DNA of 64,000 nt from Erythrobacter fulvus. GTDB lineage: Bacteria > Pseudomonadota > Alphaproteobacteria > Sphingomonadales > Sphingomonadaceae. The DNA is taken from the NCBI RefSeq assembly GCF_028595285.1, contig NZ_JAQQXQ010000003.1, forward strand, positions 186,001 through 250,000. Reading direction: 5' to 3'. Positions 45,554 to 54,926 of this stretch are shown here, one piece after another (within the stretch, counting starts at the first letter, position 1; each line of letters starts with the position of its first letter). The notes beneath the pieces are model-generated. The model worked only from the letters and a program-made list of their open reading frames with translations, did no database searches and was not told the DNA's origin. A program made the translations under genes and the position numbers.

Positions 45554-45580
45554 CCTCCCCGCCCGTCCGGCGCGGGGAGG
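45554..45580 (+). terminator. Perfect hairpin between ferredoxin gene and cysK
   Basis: CCTCCCCGC, a 9-nt loop, then GCGGGGAGG, starting 10 bp after the ferredoxin stop. The stem is perfect over 9 bp. No T-tract follows, so it may be a weak terminator, an mRNA 3' stabiliser or part of the cysK leader. Confidence 0.4.
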
Positions 45581-45630
45581 AACGCGGTTGGACATTGCGG
45601 CGCGCGGTTCGAGTGCCTAATTCAGGGCTC

Positions 45631-46659
45631 ATGAACATTACCCGCCCCTTTGGCGACACGCTTTCGCTTATCGGCAATACGCCCATGGTTCGCCTTGCCG
45701 GCCCCAGCGCGGCTGCAGGCTGCGACATCTGGGGCAAGTGCGAATTCGCCAACCCCGGTTCGTCGGTAAAGGACCGTGCGGCGCTTTACATTATCCGCGA
45801 TGCCGAGGCGCGCGGAGAATTGCAGCCCGGTGGCACGGTGGTTGAAGGCACGGCGGGCAATACCGGAATCGGCATCGCGCTGGTCGCCAATGCCCGTGGC
45901 TACAAGACGATCATCGTCATGCCCGACAACCAGTCCAAGGAAAAGATGGACACGCTGCGCGCACTGGGTGCGGAGCTGGTGCTGGTGCCGCCGACCAAGT
46001 TCGCCGATGCCGGCCACTTCGTCCACACCTCGCGCCGTCTGGCCGAAGAAACGCCGGGCGCGGTCTGGGCCAACCAGTTCGACAACATCGCCAACCGCCG
46101 CGCACATATCGAAGGCACCGCGCCGGAGATCTGGGAACAGCTGCAGGGCCGCGTCGACGGTTTCACCTGCGCTGCCGGCACCGGCGGGACGATCGCGGGC
46201 GTGGGGCTGGGCCTGAAAGCGTTCGACGAGAATATCCGTATCGCGCTGACCGATCCGCACGGTGCGGCGCTTTACAACTATTACGCCCACGGCGAACTGA
46301 AGGCCGAAGGCTCCTCGGTCGCAGAAGGCATCGGGCAGGGGCGCATCACCGCCAATCTCGAAGGCGCGGCAATCGATACGCAATACCGCATCAGCGACGA
46401 GGAAGGCCTGCACTGGGTCGCCCGCCTGCTGCGCGAGGAAGGCCTGTGCCTTGGACTGTCGTCGGGTATCAATGTCGCGGGCGCGGTGGAACTGGGCCGC
46501 GAGCTGGTGGCAGAGGGGCGCGATAACCCGCAGGTGGCGACGATCCTGTGCGACACGGGCTTCCGCTACCTATCGACGCTCTACAATCCGGAATGGCTGG
46601 CGGCGAAAGGTCTGCCGGTGTTCGACTGGCTTGAACGCACACAAGGCGGCGAGGCGTGA
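45631..46659 (+). CDS. cysK: Cysteine synthase A
   Basis: PLP enzyme forming cysteine from O-acetylserine and sulfide, 342 aa. The PLP Lys is K47 in NPGSSVKDRAAL, the substrate loop is EGTAGNTGIGIA and the phosphate loop is GTGGTIAGVGLG. The C-terminal segment LCDTGFRYLSTLYNPEWLAAKGLP is characteristic. ATG 45631 is used; an upstream TTG at 45595 has no support. It is followed by a small membrane protein gene whose GTG overlaps its stop. Confidence 0.94.
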   Translation: MNITRPFGDTLSLIGNTPMVRLAGPSAAAGCDIWGKCEFANPGSSVKDRAALYIIRDAEARGELQPGGTVVEGTAGNTGIGIALVANARGYKTIIVMPDNQSKEKMDTLRALGAELVLVPPTKFADAGHFVHTSRRLAEETPGAVWANQFDNIANRRAHIEGTAPEIWEQLQGRVDGFTCAAGTGGTIAGVGLGLKAFDENIRIALTDPHGAALYNYYAHGELKAEGSSVAEGIGQGRITANLEGAAIDTQYRISDEEGLHWVARLLREEGLCLGLSSGINVAGAVELGRELVAEGRDNPQVATILCDTGFRYLSTLYNPEWLAAKGLPVFDWLERTQGGEA

Positions 46660-46691
46660 CACGTGCTTCGCTGCTGGCTAGGCTGCGTGCC

Positions 46692-47081
46692 ATGACCCAG
46701 CACAGCCTTTTTTCGGTCGGTCGCAGCGAAAACTCGGGGCTCGCCGATCTGCTGGCCGAACCGGAACCGGCAGGCCCGCTTGACCAGAACCGCCAGGAAG
46801 CGCTTCAGCGCCTCCAGATCGGGGTGTTCGGGATTGCAGCGATGGTGCTGCTGGTGGGGCTGGCCAGCATCATCGGCAGTCAGGCCGAGATCACCCAGGA
46901 ATCCGCCGTCCCCGATGCCGCGCCGACCACCGAGCCGAGTCCTTCGCCAAGCCAGGCCAATCCGCTCGCCGATGCCGGGGTCGTTCCCGACATCGCTGCC
47001 GAGCCGAGCCCGACGCCCGTGGCCCCGCTCGACCTGCCGCCGCCGACCCCGTTGCCGGACAATGCCGCACCCAAACAATAG
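46692..47081 (+). CDS. Small bitopic membrane protein with Pro/Ser tail
   Basis: About 129 aa. A polar N-terminus (SVGRSENSGLADLLAEPEPAGP) is followed by one membrane span (VFGIAAMVLLVGLASIIG) and a low-complexity Pro/Ser/Ala-rich tail (TTEPSPSPSQANPLAD, PPPTPLPDN). ATG 46692 is given; a GTG at 46656 overlapping the cysK stop would add 12 residues. It overlaps the next lipoprotein gene by 20 bp. No known domain. Confidence 0.72.
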   Translation: MTQHSLFSVGRSENSGLADLLAEPEPAGPLDQNRQEALQRLQIGVFGIAAMVLLVGLASIIGSQAEITQESAVPDAAPTTEPSPSPSQANPLADAGVVPDIAAEPSPTPVAPLDLPPPTPLPDNAAPKQ

Positions 47082-47832
47082 GGCATTCGCGCTGCTCGCG
47101 GGGGCGGTGCTTTCGCTGACGGGATGCGGGACGGCGCCGGGCGAAACCGCTGCGGCAGACCGTCCGGTGATCGGTCTGATGACGAGCCTGCCGCTGTACT
47201 GGCCCGAAGATGCGGCGCTGGATGACATTGCCGCAGGCCGCGCCAGCCTGCCGTGGCAGCGCCGCGCGATCGAGGCGCGTTATCGGGTGCTGCCGCTCGA
47301 CACGCTTGCATCCGTGCCCGCACTGACACCTGAGGATCCGGAGGTTGATCCGCTGGCGGAAATAACGCGGTTGGCGGTGATCCAGCCGCGCGGGCTGTCC
47401 CCGGCGGATAATGTCGCGCTGGATGACTGGGTTCGGGGCGGCGGCAGGTTGCTGCTGGCGCTCGATCCGGCGCTGACGGGGGAATATGATCTGCCAATCG
47501 GCGACCCGCGCCGTCCGGTCGATGGCGCGCTGATACCGCCGGTGGTCGCGCGCTGGGGGCTGGCGGTCCGGTTTGACGAAACGCAGCGCCCCGAGGTCGT
47601 TCGCGCGTCTTACGCGGCGATGGAACTGCCGCTCGCGCTGCCCGGCATCATCTCGGTGACCGACCCGGCTGCAGCCGATTGCACCATCGCTGCGCAAGGA
47701 GCGGTTGCGACTTGCCGGGTGGGGGAGGGACGGGTCACGCTGATCGCCGACGCGGCGTTGCTCGAGCACCCCGAGCTCGCCGGCGAGAACGGCGATAGCA
47801 TCGCCGCGCTGCTTGCCGCCGCATTCGACTAG
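47062..47832 (+). CDS. Lipoprotein with DUF4350-like/GATase-like fold (uncharacterised)
   Basis: A 256-aa envelope protein. The N-terminal signal RAFALLAGAVLSLTGC has a lipobox (LTGC). The mature region begins with a glutamine-amidotransferase-like strand pattern (RPVIGLMTSLPLYWPE) and continues with LSPADNVALDDWVRGGGRLLLALDP and a late GRVTLIADAALLEHPELA, resembling DUF4350-type or DUF-GATase-like proteins. It overlaps the preceding small membrane protein gene, suggesting a common envelope role. It is the last gene before mraZ. The exact family is uncertain. Confidence 0.75.
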   Translation: MPHPNNRAFALLAGAVLSLTGCGTAPGETAAADRPVIGLMTSLPLYWPEDAALDDIAAGRASLPWQRRAIEARYRVLPLDTLASVPALTPEDPEVDPLAEITRLAVIQPRGLSPADNVALDDWVRGGGRLLLALDPALTGEYDLPIGDPRRPVDGALIPPVVARWGLAVRFDETQRPEVVRASYAAMELPLALPGIISVTDPAAADCTIAAQGAVATCRVGEGRVTLIADAALLEHPELAGENGDSIAALLAAAFD

Positions 47833-47841
47833 GCGCTTTCG

Positions 47842-47942
47842 GGGAAATCGCGGGAGAGCCGGGACTCGGAAGCGGACTCGGGCTGTTCGGGCTGCGGGAA
47901 ATGGCGGGAAAGCGGCGATTTTCTGCGCTTTTCAGCGGGAAA
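47842..47942 (+). repeat. GGGAAA repeat array A (candidate MraZ boxes)
   Basis: GGGAAA or close variants start at 47842, 47852, 47861, 47896, 47906 and 47937; the first two and the fourth and fifth are exactly 10 bp apart. MraZ is known to bind direct G-rich repeats with 10-bp phasing upstream of its own gene. Confidence 0.5.
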
Positions 47943-48016
47943 TGACGGCAAGTTGCAGGCCTGTTGCAGTCCTGCCCACGGGTTCAAAGCAAGAAAAAAC
48001 AGATGTTTGCCTAGTT

Positions 48017-48051
48017 TTCCCGTAATTTCCCGCAAAAATCCCTTCCATCCC
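48017..48051 (-). repeat. GGGAAA repeat array B, inverted (candidate MraZ boxes)
   Basis: Four CCC triplets preceded by T-rich sequence end at 48021, 48031, 48042 and 48051 (spacings 10, 11, 9). On the minus strand this reads GGGA-like repeats, opposite to array A. It is closer to mraZ, about 180 bp before the start. Confidence 0.5.
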
Positions 48052-48229
48052 GCCTGCTTCCCCGATATTACCGTGATCCATCAAACATGCCTGTTTGCAA
48101 CGCGTACGGCTGAAGTGGCCGGCGCGCCGCCGGTGCTTTGTCGTCGGCGGTGACGGGGAAGGCGTGTCTGGGGATGGCGGCAGTCTCGCGGGGAGGTTGC
48201 GGCGACAGGGGTGAGAGGGGATCGACCAG

Positions 48230-48724
48230 GTGTCGGGTTTCGGAGGATATAGCGGCCAAGCCTACTCGCCCGCCGGCGACAAGGGCCGTTTTGTCCTGCC
48301 CGCTGCCTTCCGCAAAGCCGTGAAGGAAAGCTCCGACGGCAACCGCATCCTTTGCCTCGCCGCGCATGACCGCTTCGACTGCCTCGTCGGCTTCGGCCTG
48401 TCGCGCACCACTAAGCTTCATGCCCAGCTCGACCGCGAGGAAGAACGCGCGATCAGCTTGGGCAACCACGCCTTCGACCGTGAAGTGCGCGCGCAGCAGC
48501 TGTTCGGTTTCGAGCAGTTGCCGTTCGATGACAGCGGCCGCTTCGTGATGCCCGAACACCTGCGCGATCTCGGCAAGGTGTCCGACGGGCTGTATTTTCA
48601 GGGCGCGGGCGATTTCTTCTTCATCTGGAACCCTGCCGAACTGGCGCGGATGGGGGTCGAATGGAAGGGCGCGCAGGCGGCCTGTGCCAAGCTGATCGCT
48701 ACCGCGAAAAAGGGGAATGCGTGA
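48230..48724 (+). CDS. mraZ: Division/cell wall cluster transcriptional regulator MraZ
   Basis: AbrB-fold DNA-binding protein that represses the dcw cluster. The 164-aa protein has two SpoVT/AbrB-type half-domains: [20 protein letters not shown] near the N-terminus and [19 protein letters not shown] about 75 residues later. The GTG start at 48230 follows GAGAGGGG. It is the first gene of the cluster and overlaps rsmH by one base. Confidence 0.95.
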   Translation: MSGFGGYSGQAYSPAGDKGRFVLPAAFRKAVKESSDGNRILCLAAHDRFDCLVGFGLSRTTKLHAQLDREEERAISLGNHAFDREVRAQQLFGFEQLPFDDSGRFVMPEHLRDLGKVSDGLYFQGAGDFFFIWNPAELARMGVEWKGAQAACAKLIATAKKGNA

Positions 48725-49665
48725 TGCAGGACGCGCCCCACATCCCCGTGCTGCTCGATGAAGTCATCGCCGCGATCCAGCCGCGCCCCGGCATGGTGAT
48801 CGTCGACGCGACCTTCGGCGTAGGCGGTTACACCACCGCACTGCTGGAAGCGGGCGCGAGCGTCCATGCCTTTGACCGCGATCCCGATGCGATCGCCGCT
48901 GGTGCCGCGCTGGTGGCGCGTTACGACGGACGCCTTACGCTCCACCCCGCGCGCTTTTCACAGATGCGCGAGGAGCTTGCCGCACTCGGCATCGCGCAGG
49001 TCGATGCGGTGGTGATGGATATCGGCGTTTCCTCGATGCAGCTCGATCAGGGGGATCGCGGCTTTGCCTTCATGCATGACGGCCCGCTCGACATGCGGAT
49101 GAGCCAGGCGGGCGAGAGCGCCGCCGACTTCCTCAACACCGCCGACGAGGAAGCCATTGCCAACGTGCTCTACCGCTATGGCGAGGAACGCCAGTCGCGC
49201 CGCGTCGCGCGTGCCATCGTCGCCGCACGTCCGCTTGAGACGACGGGCGAGCTCGCCCGTGTGGTGCGCCGCGCGCTCGGCCACAAGCCGCACGACAAGA
49301 AGGACCCGGCCACCCGCACCTTTCAGGCGGTGCGCATCCATGTGAACGACGAGCTGGGCGAGCTTGAAGCCGGGCTTGCCGCCGCCGAGGCGCTGCTGGG
49401 CGAGGGCGGGGTGCTGGCCGTGGTCAGCTTCCACAGTCTGGAAGACCGGATCGTCAAACATTTCCTGCGCGAACGCAGCGGCGCAGGCCGCGCGGTGTCG
49501 CGCCACCTGCCGGGCGAAATTCCCGGCCCTCCGCCGACTTTTACCAGCGTCTCCAAGGGCATTCGCCCGACCGAGGCAGAAATCGCCCGCAACCCGCGCG
49601 CGCGTTCGTCCACTTTGCGCCATGCGATCCGCACCGGCGCCCAACCGAGGAGCATGGCTGCATGA
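48724..49665 (+). CDS. rsmH: 16S rRNA (cytosine(1402)-N(4))-methyltransferase
   Basis: SAM-dependent methyltransferase of 16S rRNA C1402 (formerly MraW), 313 aa. N-terminal signature [21 protein letters not shown] motif [17 protein letters not shown], motif [21 protein letters not shown] and C-terminal [15 protein letters not shown] are all present. ATG 48724 overlaps the mraZ stop; a GTG at 48721 is an alternative. Its stop overlaps ftsL. Confidence 0.96.
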   Translation: MQDAPHIPVLLDEVIAAIQPRPGMVIVDATFGVGGYTTALLEAGASVHAFDRDPDAIAAGAALVARYDGRLTLHPARFSQMREELAALGIAQVDAVVMDIGVSSMQLDQGDRGFAFMHDGPLDMRMSQAGESAADFLNTADEEAIANVLYRYGEERQSRRVARAIVAARPLETTGELARVVRRALGHKPHDKKDPATRTFQAVRIHVNDELGELEAGLAAAEALLGEGGVLAVVSFHSLEDRIVKHFLRERSGAGRAVSRHLPGEIPGPPPTFTSVSKGIRPTEAEIARNPRARSSTLRHAIRTGAQPRSMAA

Positions 49666-50204
49666 TGACCGGCATTCAGGCGCGTTCGCTGGGGTGGATC
49701 GCTGTGCTCGCGATGTGCATCGCTCTGGTCGCCATTCTTGGCTTCAAGGTGCACGCGGTGAAAAGCGAGGTGCTGCTGGCCGAACGCCAGATCCTCGCGC
49801 TCGAACGAGAGGCCCTGCTGCTCGAAACCGAGTTCGAGACGCGCGCCAGCCAGCGCCAGCTCGCCGCGTGGAATGCCGTCGAATTCGGTTATCAGGCTCC
49901 GCGCGCCGATCAGTTCCTTGATGGCGAGCGCCAGCTGGCAAGCCTCGGCCAGCGTCGCAGCCCCGATGCCCCCGCGCCGATCCGCCTTGCCCGCGCCGAT
50001 ACGGGCGGGGATGATGCCTCCTATGCCGATCCCGGCCCGATGCGCTCGCCGGTGTCGGGCGCGACCGTCACGCTGGCGTCTGCCTCCAGCGAAAAGGACG
50101 CCGGGCAGGTGTTCACCGAAGCCTTCGGCGATTTCCTGATCGAAGCCTCTCCGATCCGCCCCGTGCAGGCGCAGACGGTCAGCGCAAAGGGCTTGGGCGA
50201 ATGA
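49662..50204 (+). CDS. ftsL: Cell division protein FtsL-like
   Basis: Bitopic divisome protein, 180 aa. One span ([19 protein letters not shown]) is followed by a periplasmic coiled coil ([29 protein letters not shown]). The position between rsmH and ftsI supports FtsL. The C-terminal 100 residues are low-complexity and longer than in E. coli FtsL. The start overlaps rsmH and the stop overlaps ftsI by 4 bp. Confidence 0.85.
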   Translation: MMTGIQARSLGWIAVLAMCIALVAILGFKVHAVKSEVLLAERQILALEREALLLETEFETRASQRQLAAWNAVEFGYQAPRADQFLDGERQLASLGQRRSPDAPAPIRLARADTGGDDASYADPGPMRSPVSGATVTLASASSEKDAGQVFTEAFGDFLIEASPIRPVQAQTVSAKGLGE

Positions 50205-51928
50205 GCATCATGGCTGCCCCTGCGGCAGTCCCCGCCATTCCCGCCGGACGCGTGCGCAGCATCAATCTGCGCGCCCAGTTGTTGTGGACCGCGCGTTTCC
50301 GTGTGCTGTGGATCGCGCTCGGTTTTGCGCTGGTGACGCTGATTGCGCTGGTGCGGATCGCATCGCTGGCGATGGCAGGGCAGGCGCCCGAGCGCACCAG
50401 CCTCGAAGAGGCGCTGCTGCCGCCGCGCGGCGAGATCACCGACCGCAACGGCGTGCCGCTTGCGCGGGCCTTCCCTGCCTATGCCCTGTGGTTCGATCCC
50501 AAGGCGATGGGCGATGAAGGATCGCCGCTGGTGCGTTCGCCCGAACAGGTCGCGCGCGAGCTCAAGGCGATCTTCCCCGATATTGACGAGGCCCGCATGG
50601 CCCGCCGCCTCGCCTCGGGCCGCGCGGGTTACCTGCGCCGCCGCATCCTGCCCGAAGAAGCCAACCGGGTTTTTGCGCTGGGCGAGGTTGCTCTGGAAAT
50701 CCCGCGCGAGACTGATCGCCACTATCCGCAGGGCACGCTGGCCGCGCATGTGCTGGGCTATGTGGTCGAGGACGAGGGCGGCAAGCTCGGCATGGAGCAG
50801 GTGCTGGATGCGCGCCTTTCCGATCCCGCCAAGCGCGGCGAACCGGTGGCGCTTTCGCTCGATGTGCGGGTGCAGGGCGCGCTCGAGGACGAATTGCGCC
50901 GCGGGATGCTGGCCACCAACGCGATCGGTGCAGCGGGCATCGTGCTCGACGTCGACAGCGGCGAAGTTATGGCGATGGCGAGCCTGCCCGAATTCGATCC
51001 CAATGTGGCGGGCGCCAGCGGGGCGAAGAACGTCTTCAACCGTGTCACCAACGGGGTTTACGAACTCGGTTCGACCTTCAAGCCGCTGACTGTCGCTGCG
51101 GCGATGGATGCCGGCGTGGTGCGGGATCTGGGGCGGCACTGGAATGCCGCGCCGGTTCCGGTGGGCAGCCGGACGATCAAGGATTCGCACCCGATGGGTG
51201 CCACATTGAACGTTCCGCAGGCCCTGGTGCATTCCTCCAACACCGTTACCGCGCGCGTGGCTGACGAGCTCGGGCCGGAACGGATGCGCCGGGCCATGGT
51301 TGACCTCGGCATGGACCGGCGTCCCTTCATCGAACTGCCGGCGCGTGGCAAGCCGCTATTTCCTGCAGGCAAGTGGAGCCGCGTCACAAACATGACGGTC
51401 GGCTTCGGTCACGGTCTGGCCGTCAGCCCGCTGCACCTCGCCAGCGCCTATGCCGCGATGGTCAATGGCGGGATCTGGCGTCCGGCCACCCTGATGAAGC
51501 TGGATCCGGCCGACGTGCCGCGCGGGCGGCGGGTGTTCAAGGAATCCACGTCTTCGCGGATGCGCCAGATGCTGCGGATGATCTCGCTCTACGGCACCGG
51601 ACGCAGCGCCGATGCGCCGGGTTATCGCATTGGCGGCAAGACGGGCTCCGCTGAAAAGGCGGGTGTCGGCGGTTATCGCAAGACCTCGCTGGTGTCGTCC
51701 TTTGCTGCGGCCTTCCCGATGGACGCGCCGCGCTATGTCGTGGTGGTGGTGGTGGACGAGCCCAAGGGCACGATCGCCAGCAGCTTCCAGCGCACCGCCG
51801 CCTTCACCGCAGCGCCGGTGGTGGGGCGTCTGGTGCCGCGCATCGGGCCGATGCTGGGCGTGCAGCCGGACGAACGCCGCGACGTCGACATTTCCGATCT
51901 GCGCTATCTCGTGGACAAGAGCGAATGA
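50201..51928 (+). CDS. ftsI: Peptidoglycan D,D-transpeptidase FtsI (PBP3)
   Basis: Septal class B penicillin-binding protein, 575 aa, acting with FtsW. N-terminal span about residues 34-53, then PBP dimerisation domain (PPRGEITDRNGVPLA). The transpeptidase motifs are SxxK at S291-K294 (STFK), SSN at 345-347 and KTG at 480-482 (GGKTGSAEK). The C-terminal tail is short. Its stop overlaps the murE start. Confidence 0.97.
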   Translation: MSIMAAPAAVPAIPAGRVRSINLRAQLLWTARFRVLWIALGFALVTLIALVRIASLAMAGQAPERTSLEEALLPPRGEITDRNGVPLARAFPAYALWFDPKAMGDEGSPLVRSPEQVARELKAIFPDIDEARMARRLASGRAGYLRRRILPEEANRVFALGEVALEIPRETDRHYPQGTLAAHVLGYVVEDEGGKLGMEQVLDARLSDPAKRGEPVALSLDVRVQGALEDELRRGMLATNAIGAAGIVLDVDSGEVMAMASLPEFDPNVAGASGAKNVFNRVTNGVYELGSTFKPLTVAAAMDAGVVRDLGRHWNAAPVPVGSRTIKDSHPMGATLNVPQALVHSSNTVTARVADELGPERMRRAMVDLGMDRRPFIELPARGKPLFPAGKWSRVTNMTVGFGHGLAVSPLHLASAYAAMVNGGIWRPATLMKLDPADVPRGRRVFKESTSSRMRQMLRMISLYGTGRSADAPGYRIGGKTGSAEKAGVGGYRKTSLVSSFAAAFPMDAPRYVVVVVVDEPKGTIASSFQRTAAFTAAPVVGRLVPRIGPMLGVQPDERRDVDISDLRYLVDKSE

Positions 51929-53403
51929 GGCTGGCCGATCTGCTCGAACGCGCAGGGCTTCGCGGGGCGGATGCCGGCGATGCGGTTGTCACGGGCTTTG
52001 CCATCGATCACCGCAAGGTCGCGCCCGGCACCGTGTTCGGCGCCTTTGCCGGAGCGAAGTTCAACGGCGAGGATTTTATCCCCGCAGCGATCGAGGCGGG
52101 AGCAGTGGCGATTGTCGCGCGGCCCGAAGCCACGGTGAAAGGCGCGCTGCATATCGCCGATGCCGAGCCGCGCCGCGCCTTCGCACGGCTGGCAGCGGGG
52201 TTCTTTGCGCCCTATCCCGCTACCATCGTCGCGGTGACGGGCACCAACGGCAAGACATCCACCGTCGAGATGACCCGCCAGATCTGGCGCATGGCGGGCG
52301 AGCGCGCGGCGAGCATCGGCACGCTTGGCGTCACGACGCCCGACGGTTCGGTTTCGACCGGGCTGACCACCCCCGATATCGTAACCTTCCTTGCCAATAT
52401 GGCGGGCCTTGCGCGGGAAGGCGTCACCCACGTGGCCTATGAGGCATCAAGCCACGGGCTGTCGCAATACCGCAATGAAGGTCTGAAGGTGGCCGCCAGC
52501 GCCTTCACCAATTTCAGCCGCGACCATCTTGATTACCATGGCACGATGGAGAGCTATTTCGCGGCCAAGATGCGGTTGTTCACCGAAGTGGTCGCGCCCG
52601 GCAGCCCGGCGGTTATCTGGGACGGGGACGAAGCATCCGAATGGACCGCCCGCGCCATTGCCGAAGCCGCCTCGCACAAGCTCGACGTGCGCACGGTGGG
52701 CCATCGCGGCACGTTCCTCAACCTTGCCGAACGGGTCCCGACCCAGCTCGGCCAGACGCTGACGATTGTTTACGATGGCGAGGCCCGCAAAGTGAACCTG
52801 CCGCTGATCGGTGCCTATCAGGCCGCCAACGCGCTAGTCGCTGCGGGGCTGGCCATGGCGACGGGCGTTGCCCCTTCGTCCGTGTTCGATGCGCTTACCC
52901 GGCTGCAACCGGTGCGCGGCCGGCTGGAGCGTGCGGCAATCAATCCCGCCGGTGCGCCGGCCTATGTCGATTATGCCCATACCTCCGATGCGATGGAGGC
53001 GGCGATTGCCGCACTGCGCCCGCACGTAGCCGATGGCGGGCGCTTGATCGTGGTGTTTGGCGCGGGCGGGGATCGCGACACCGGCAAGCGCGCCGAAATG
53101 GGCGCGGTCGCCGCGCGTGCCGCCGATCAGGCGATTGTCACCGATGACAATCCCCGCAGCGAGGATCCGGCCGCAATCCGGGCCGCGATCATGGCCGGTG
53201 CAGGTGCAGGCGCCCGCGAAATCGGTGATCGCCGGGCCGCCATTGCAGCCGCAATTGGGGAAGCCGGGCCGAACGACATTGTGCTGATCGCCGGCAAGGG
53301 CCACGAACAGGGCCAGATTTTCGGAGCGGGAGAAAGCATGCGGATCGAAGCTTTCGATGACGTCGAAGTGGCGCGCGAATGCGCCGGGAGCAGCAATCGA
53401 TGA
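51925..53403 (+). CDS. murE: UDP-MurNAc-tripeptide synthetase MurE
   Basis: Adds the third peptide residue to UDP-MurNAc-L-Ala-D-Glu, 492 aa. The ATP loop is TGTNGKTSTVEMT, and YEASSHGLSQ and NFSRDHLDYHGTME are family motifs. The DNPR motif in TDDNPRSEDP is the hallmark of meso-diaminopimelate-adding enzymes. The start overlaps ftsI and the end overlaps murF. Confidence 0.97.
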   Translation: MRLADLLERAGLRGADAGDAVVTGFAIDHRKVAPGTVFGAFAGAKFNGEDFIPAAIEAGAVAIVARPEATVKGALHIADAEPRRAFARLAAGFFAPYPATIVAVTGTNGKTSTVEMTRQIWRMAGERAASIGTLGVTTPDGSVSTGLTTPDIVTFLANMAGLAREGVTHVAYEASSHGLSQYRNEGLKVAASAFTNFSRDHLDYHGTMESYFAAKMRLFTEVVAPGSPAVIWDGDEASEWTARAIAEAASHKLDVRTVGHRGTFLNLAERVPTQLGQTLTIVYDGEARKVNLPLIGAYQAANALVAAGLAMATGVAPSSVFDALTRLQPVRGRLERAAINPAGAPAYVDYAHTSDAMEAAIAALRPHVADGGRLIVVFGAGGDRDTGKRAEMGAVAARAADQAIVTDDNPRSEDPAAIRAAIMAGAGAGAREIGDRRAAIAAAIGEAGPNDIVLIAGKGHEQGQIFGAGESMRIEAFDDVEVARECAGSSNR

Positions 53404-54893
53404 ATGCCACAAACCCCCTGACGCATCCCTTGCTGCGGGCCTGGCCGGTCGCTCCACGCGATACTTTGCCGCTGGCTTTGTGGACTTCGGCCGAGATTGC
53501 GGCGGCCACGGGCGGCACCGCCAGCCATGATTTCCAGGCCTCCGGCGTCGAAATGGACTCGCGCGACGTGAAGGCGGGCGATCTGTTCGTCGCGCTCAAG
53601 GGCGAGGCGATGGATGGTCACAAGTTCATTCCCCAAGCCTCTGAAAAAGGCGCGGTCTCTGTGATCGTCGATCGGCCCGTCGATTATCCGCATGTGCTGG
53701 TGGAGGACACCACGCAGGCGCTGCATGATCTGGCTCATTTCGCGCGTGAGCGTTCACACGCAACCCGCATCGGCATCACCGGATCCGTTGGCAAGACCGG
53801 CGTAAAGGAAGCGATCTTCGCGTGCCTCGATCGTGCCAGCCGCGGGGCGGCGCACCGTTCTGTGCGCAGCTACAACAACCATGTCGGCGTGCCGCTGAGC
53901 CTTGCGCGGATGCCTGCGCGGGCCAAGTTCGGCGTGTTCGAGATGGGGATGAACCATGAGGGCGAAATCGCGCCGCTGGCCGCCCATGTGCGCCCCCATG
54001 TCGCGCTGATCACCACCATCGCGCCCGCGCATATTGAAAACCTCGGTAGCCTTGAGGCGATTGCCGATGAGAAGGCGCGGATCTTCACCGGACTATTGCC
54101 GGGCGGCACGGCAATCATTCCCGCCGACAGCGAATGGGTCGAACGGCTGATCGGTCATGCAAAGGGTTGCGGGGCCGAAATCGTCACTTTCGGGCGCAGC
54201 GCCGATGCCGATGTGCGCTTGCTCGACGCGATCCCTGCGCGCGGCGGCGGGGCGCTGGTCACGGCTGATCTGGGCGACCGGCGTATCTGTTACCACGTGG
54301 CCGAGCCGGGGGAACACTGGATCGTCAATTCGCTCGGCGTGATGGCGGCGGTGCGCGCGGCGGGCGGCGATCTGGCGAGCGCTGGACTGGCGCTGGCGGA
54401 GATGGGCGGTCTGAAGGGCCGCGGCGCGCGTCACCGGATCGCGGTGCCGGGCGGTGAGGCGCTGCTGATCGACGAAAGCTATAATGCCAACCCTGCCTCG
54501 ATGCGCGCGACGCTCAAGGCGCTGGCTGCCAGCGACGCCACCCGGCGTCTTGCTGTGCTGGGCAGCATGAAGGAACTGGGCGACTTTTCCGATCCCTTCC
54601 ATCGCCAGTTGGCCGAGCCGCTGATCGAGGCGGGGGTGACCCACGCGATCCTCGTCGGCGAGGAGATGCGCGCGCTTGCCGAGGAACTGGGGAAACTCTC
54701 CGCCGGTCCGCTTGGCAAGGTGACCACCTTCGCGCATTGCGGGACACCTGCCGAAGCCATCGCTGCGCTCGGGCAATTCGGTCTTGCCCCGGGGGACGCG
54801 GTGTTGGTCAAAGGCTCGAATTCGGTCGGCCTCGGCCGGCTTGTGTCACATCTTACCGAACACGCCCCTGCCGGGACCGCAGCAGGAGGCTGA
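53400..54893 (+). CDS. murF: UDP-MurNAc-tripeptide--D-Ala-D-Ala ligase MurF
   Basis: Completes the pentapeptide by adding D-Ala-D-Ala, 497 aa. The ATP loop is TGSVGKTGVKE, the MurF motif EMGMNHEGEIAPLA follows, and DESYNANPASMRATL lies in the C-terminal domain. ATG 53400 overlaps the murE stop. About 30 N-terminal residues (THPLLRAWPVAPRDTLPLAL) precede the usual core start. Confidence 0.96.
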   Translation: MNATNPLTHPLLRAWPVAPRDTLPLALWTSAEIAAATGGTASHDFQASGVEMDSRDVKAGDLFVALKGEAMDGHKFIPQASEKGAVSVIVDRPVDYPHVLVEDTTQALHDLAHFARERSHATRIGITGSVGKTGVKEAIFACLDRASRGAAHRSVRSYNNHVGVPLSLARMPARAKFGVFEMGMNHEGEIAPLAAHVRPHVALITTIAPAHIENLGSLEAIADEKARIFTGLLPGGTAIIPADSEWVERLIGHAKGCGAEIVTFGRSADADVRLLDAIPARGGGALVTADLGDRRICYHVAEPGEHWIVNSLGVMAAVRAAGGDLASAGLALAEMGGLKGRGARHRIAVPGGEALLIDESYNANPASMRATLKALAASDATRRLAVLGSMKELGDFSDPFHRQLAEPLIEAGVTHAILVGEEMRALAEELGKLSAGPLGKVTTFAHCGTPAEAIAALGQFGLAPGDAVLVKGSNSVGLGRLVSHLTEHAPAGTAAGG

Positions 54894-54926
54894 GGCCCGA
54901 GGCAAAGGGCGTCGAGGAACGACTGA

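Larger units (their letters stand above)
47833..48229 (+). promoter_or_regulatory. mraZ/dcw upstream regulatory region
   Basis: A 397-bp gene-free stretch with two arrays of GGGAAA-like repeats, one in each orientation, described separately. It must contain the first promoter of the dcw operon. I could not pick a convincing -35/-10 pair. The mraZ ribosome binding site is GAGAGGGG about 9 bp before the GTG. Confidence 0.6.

Noticed and set aside
46920-47060. Coding repeat in PSPSPS/TPLP-rich tail as a mobile or tandem repeat
   Set aside because: It is a short low-complexity protein tail without DNA-level tandem repetition.
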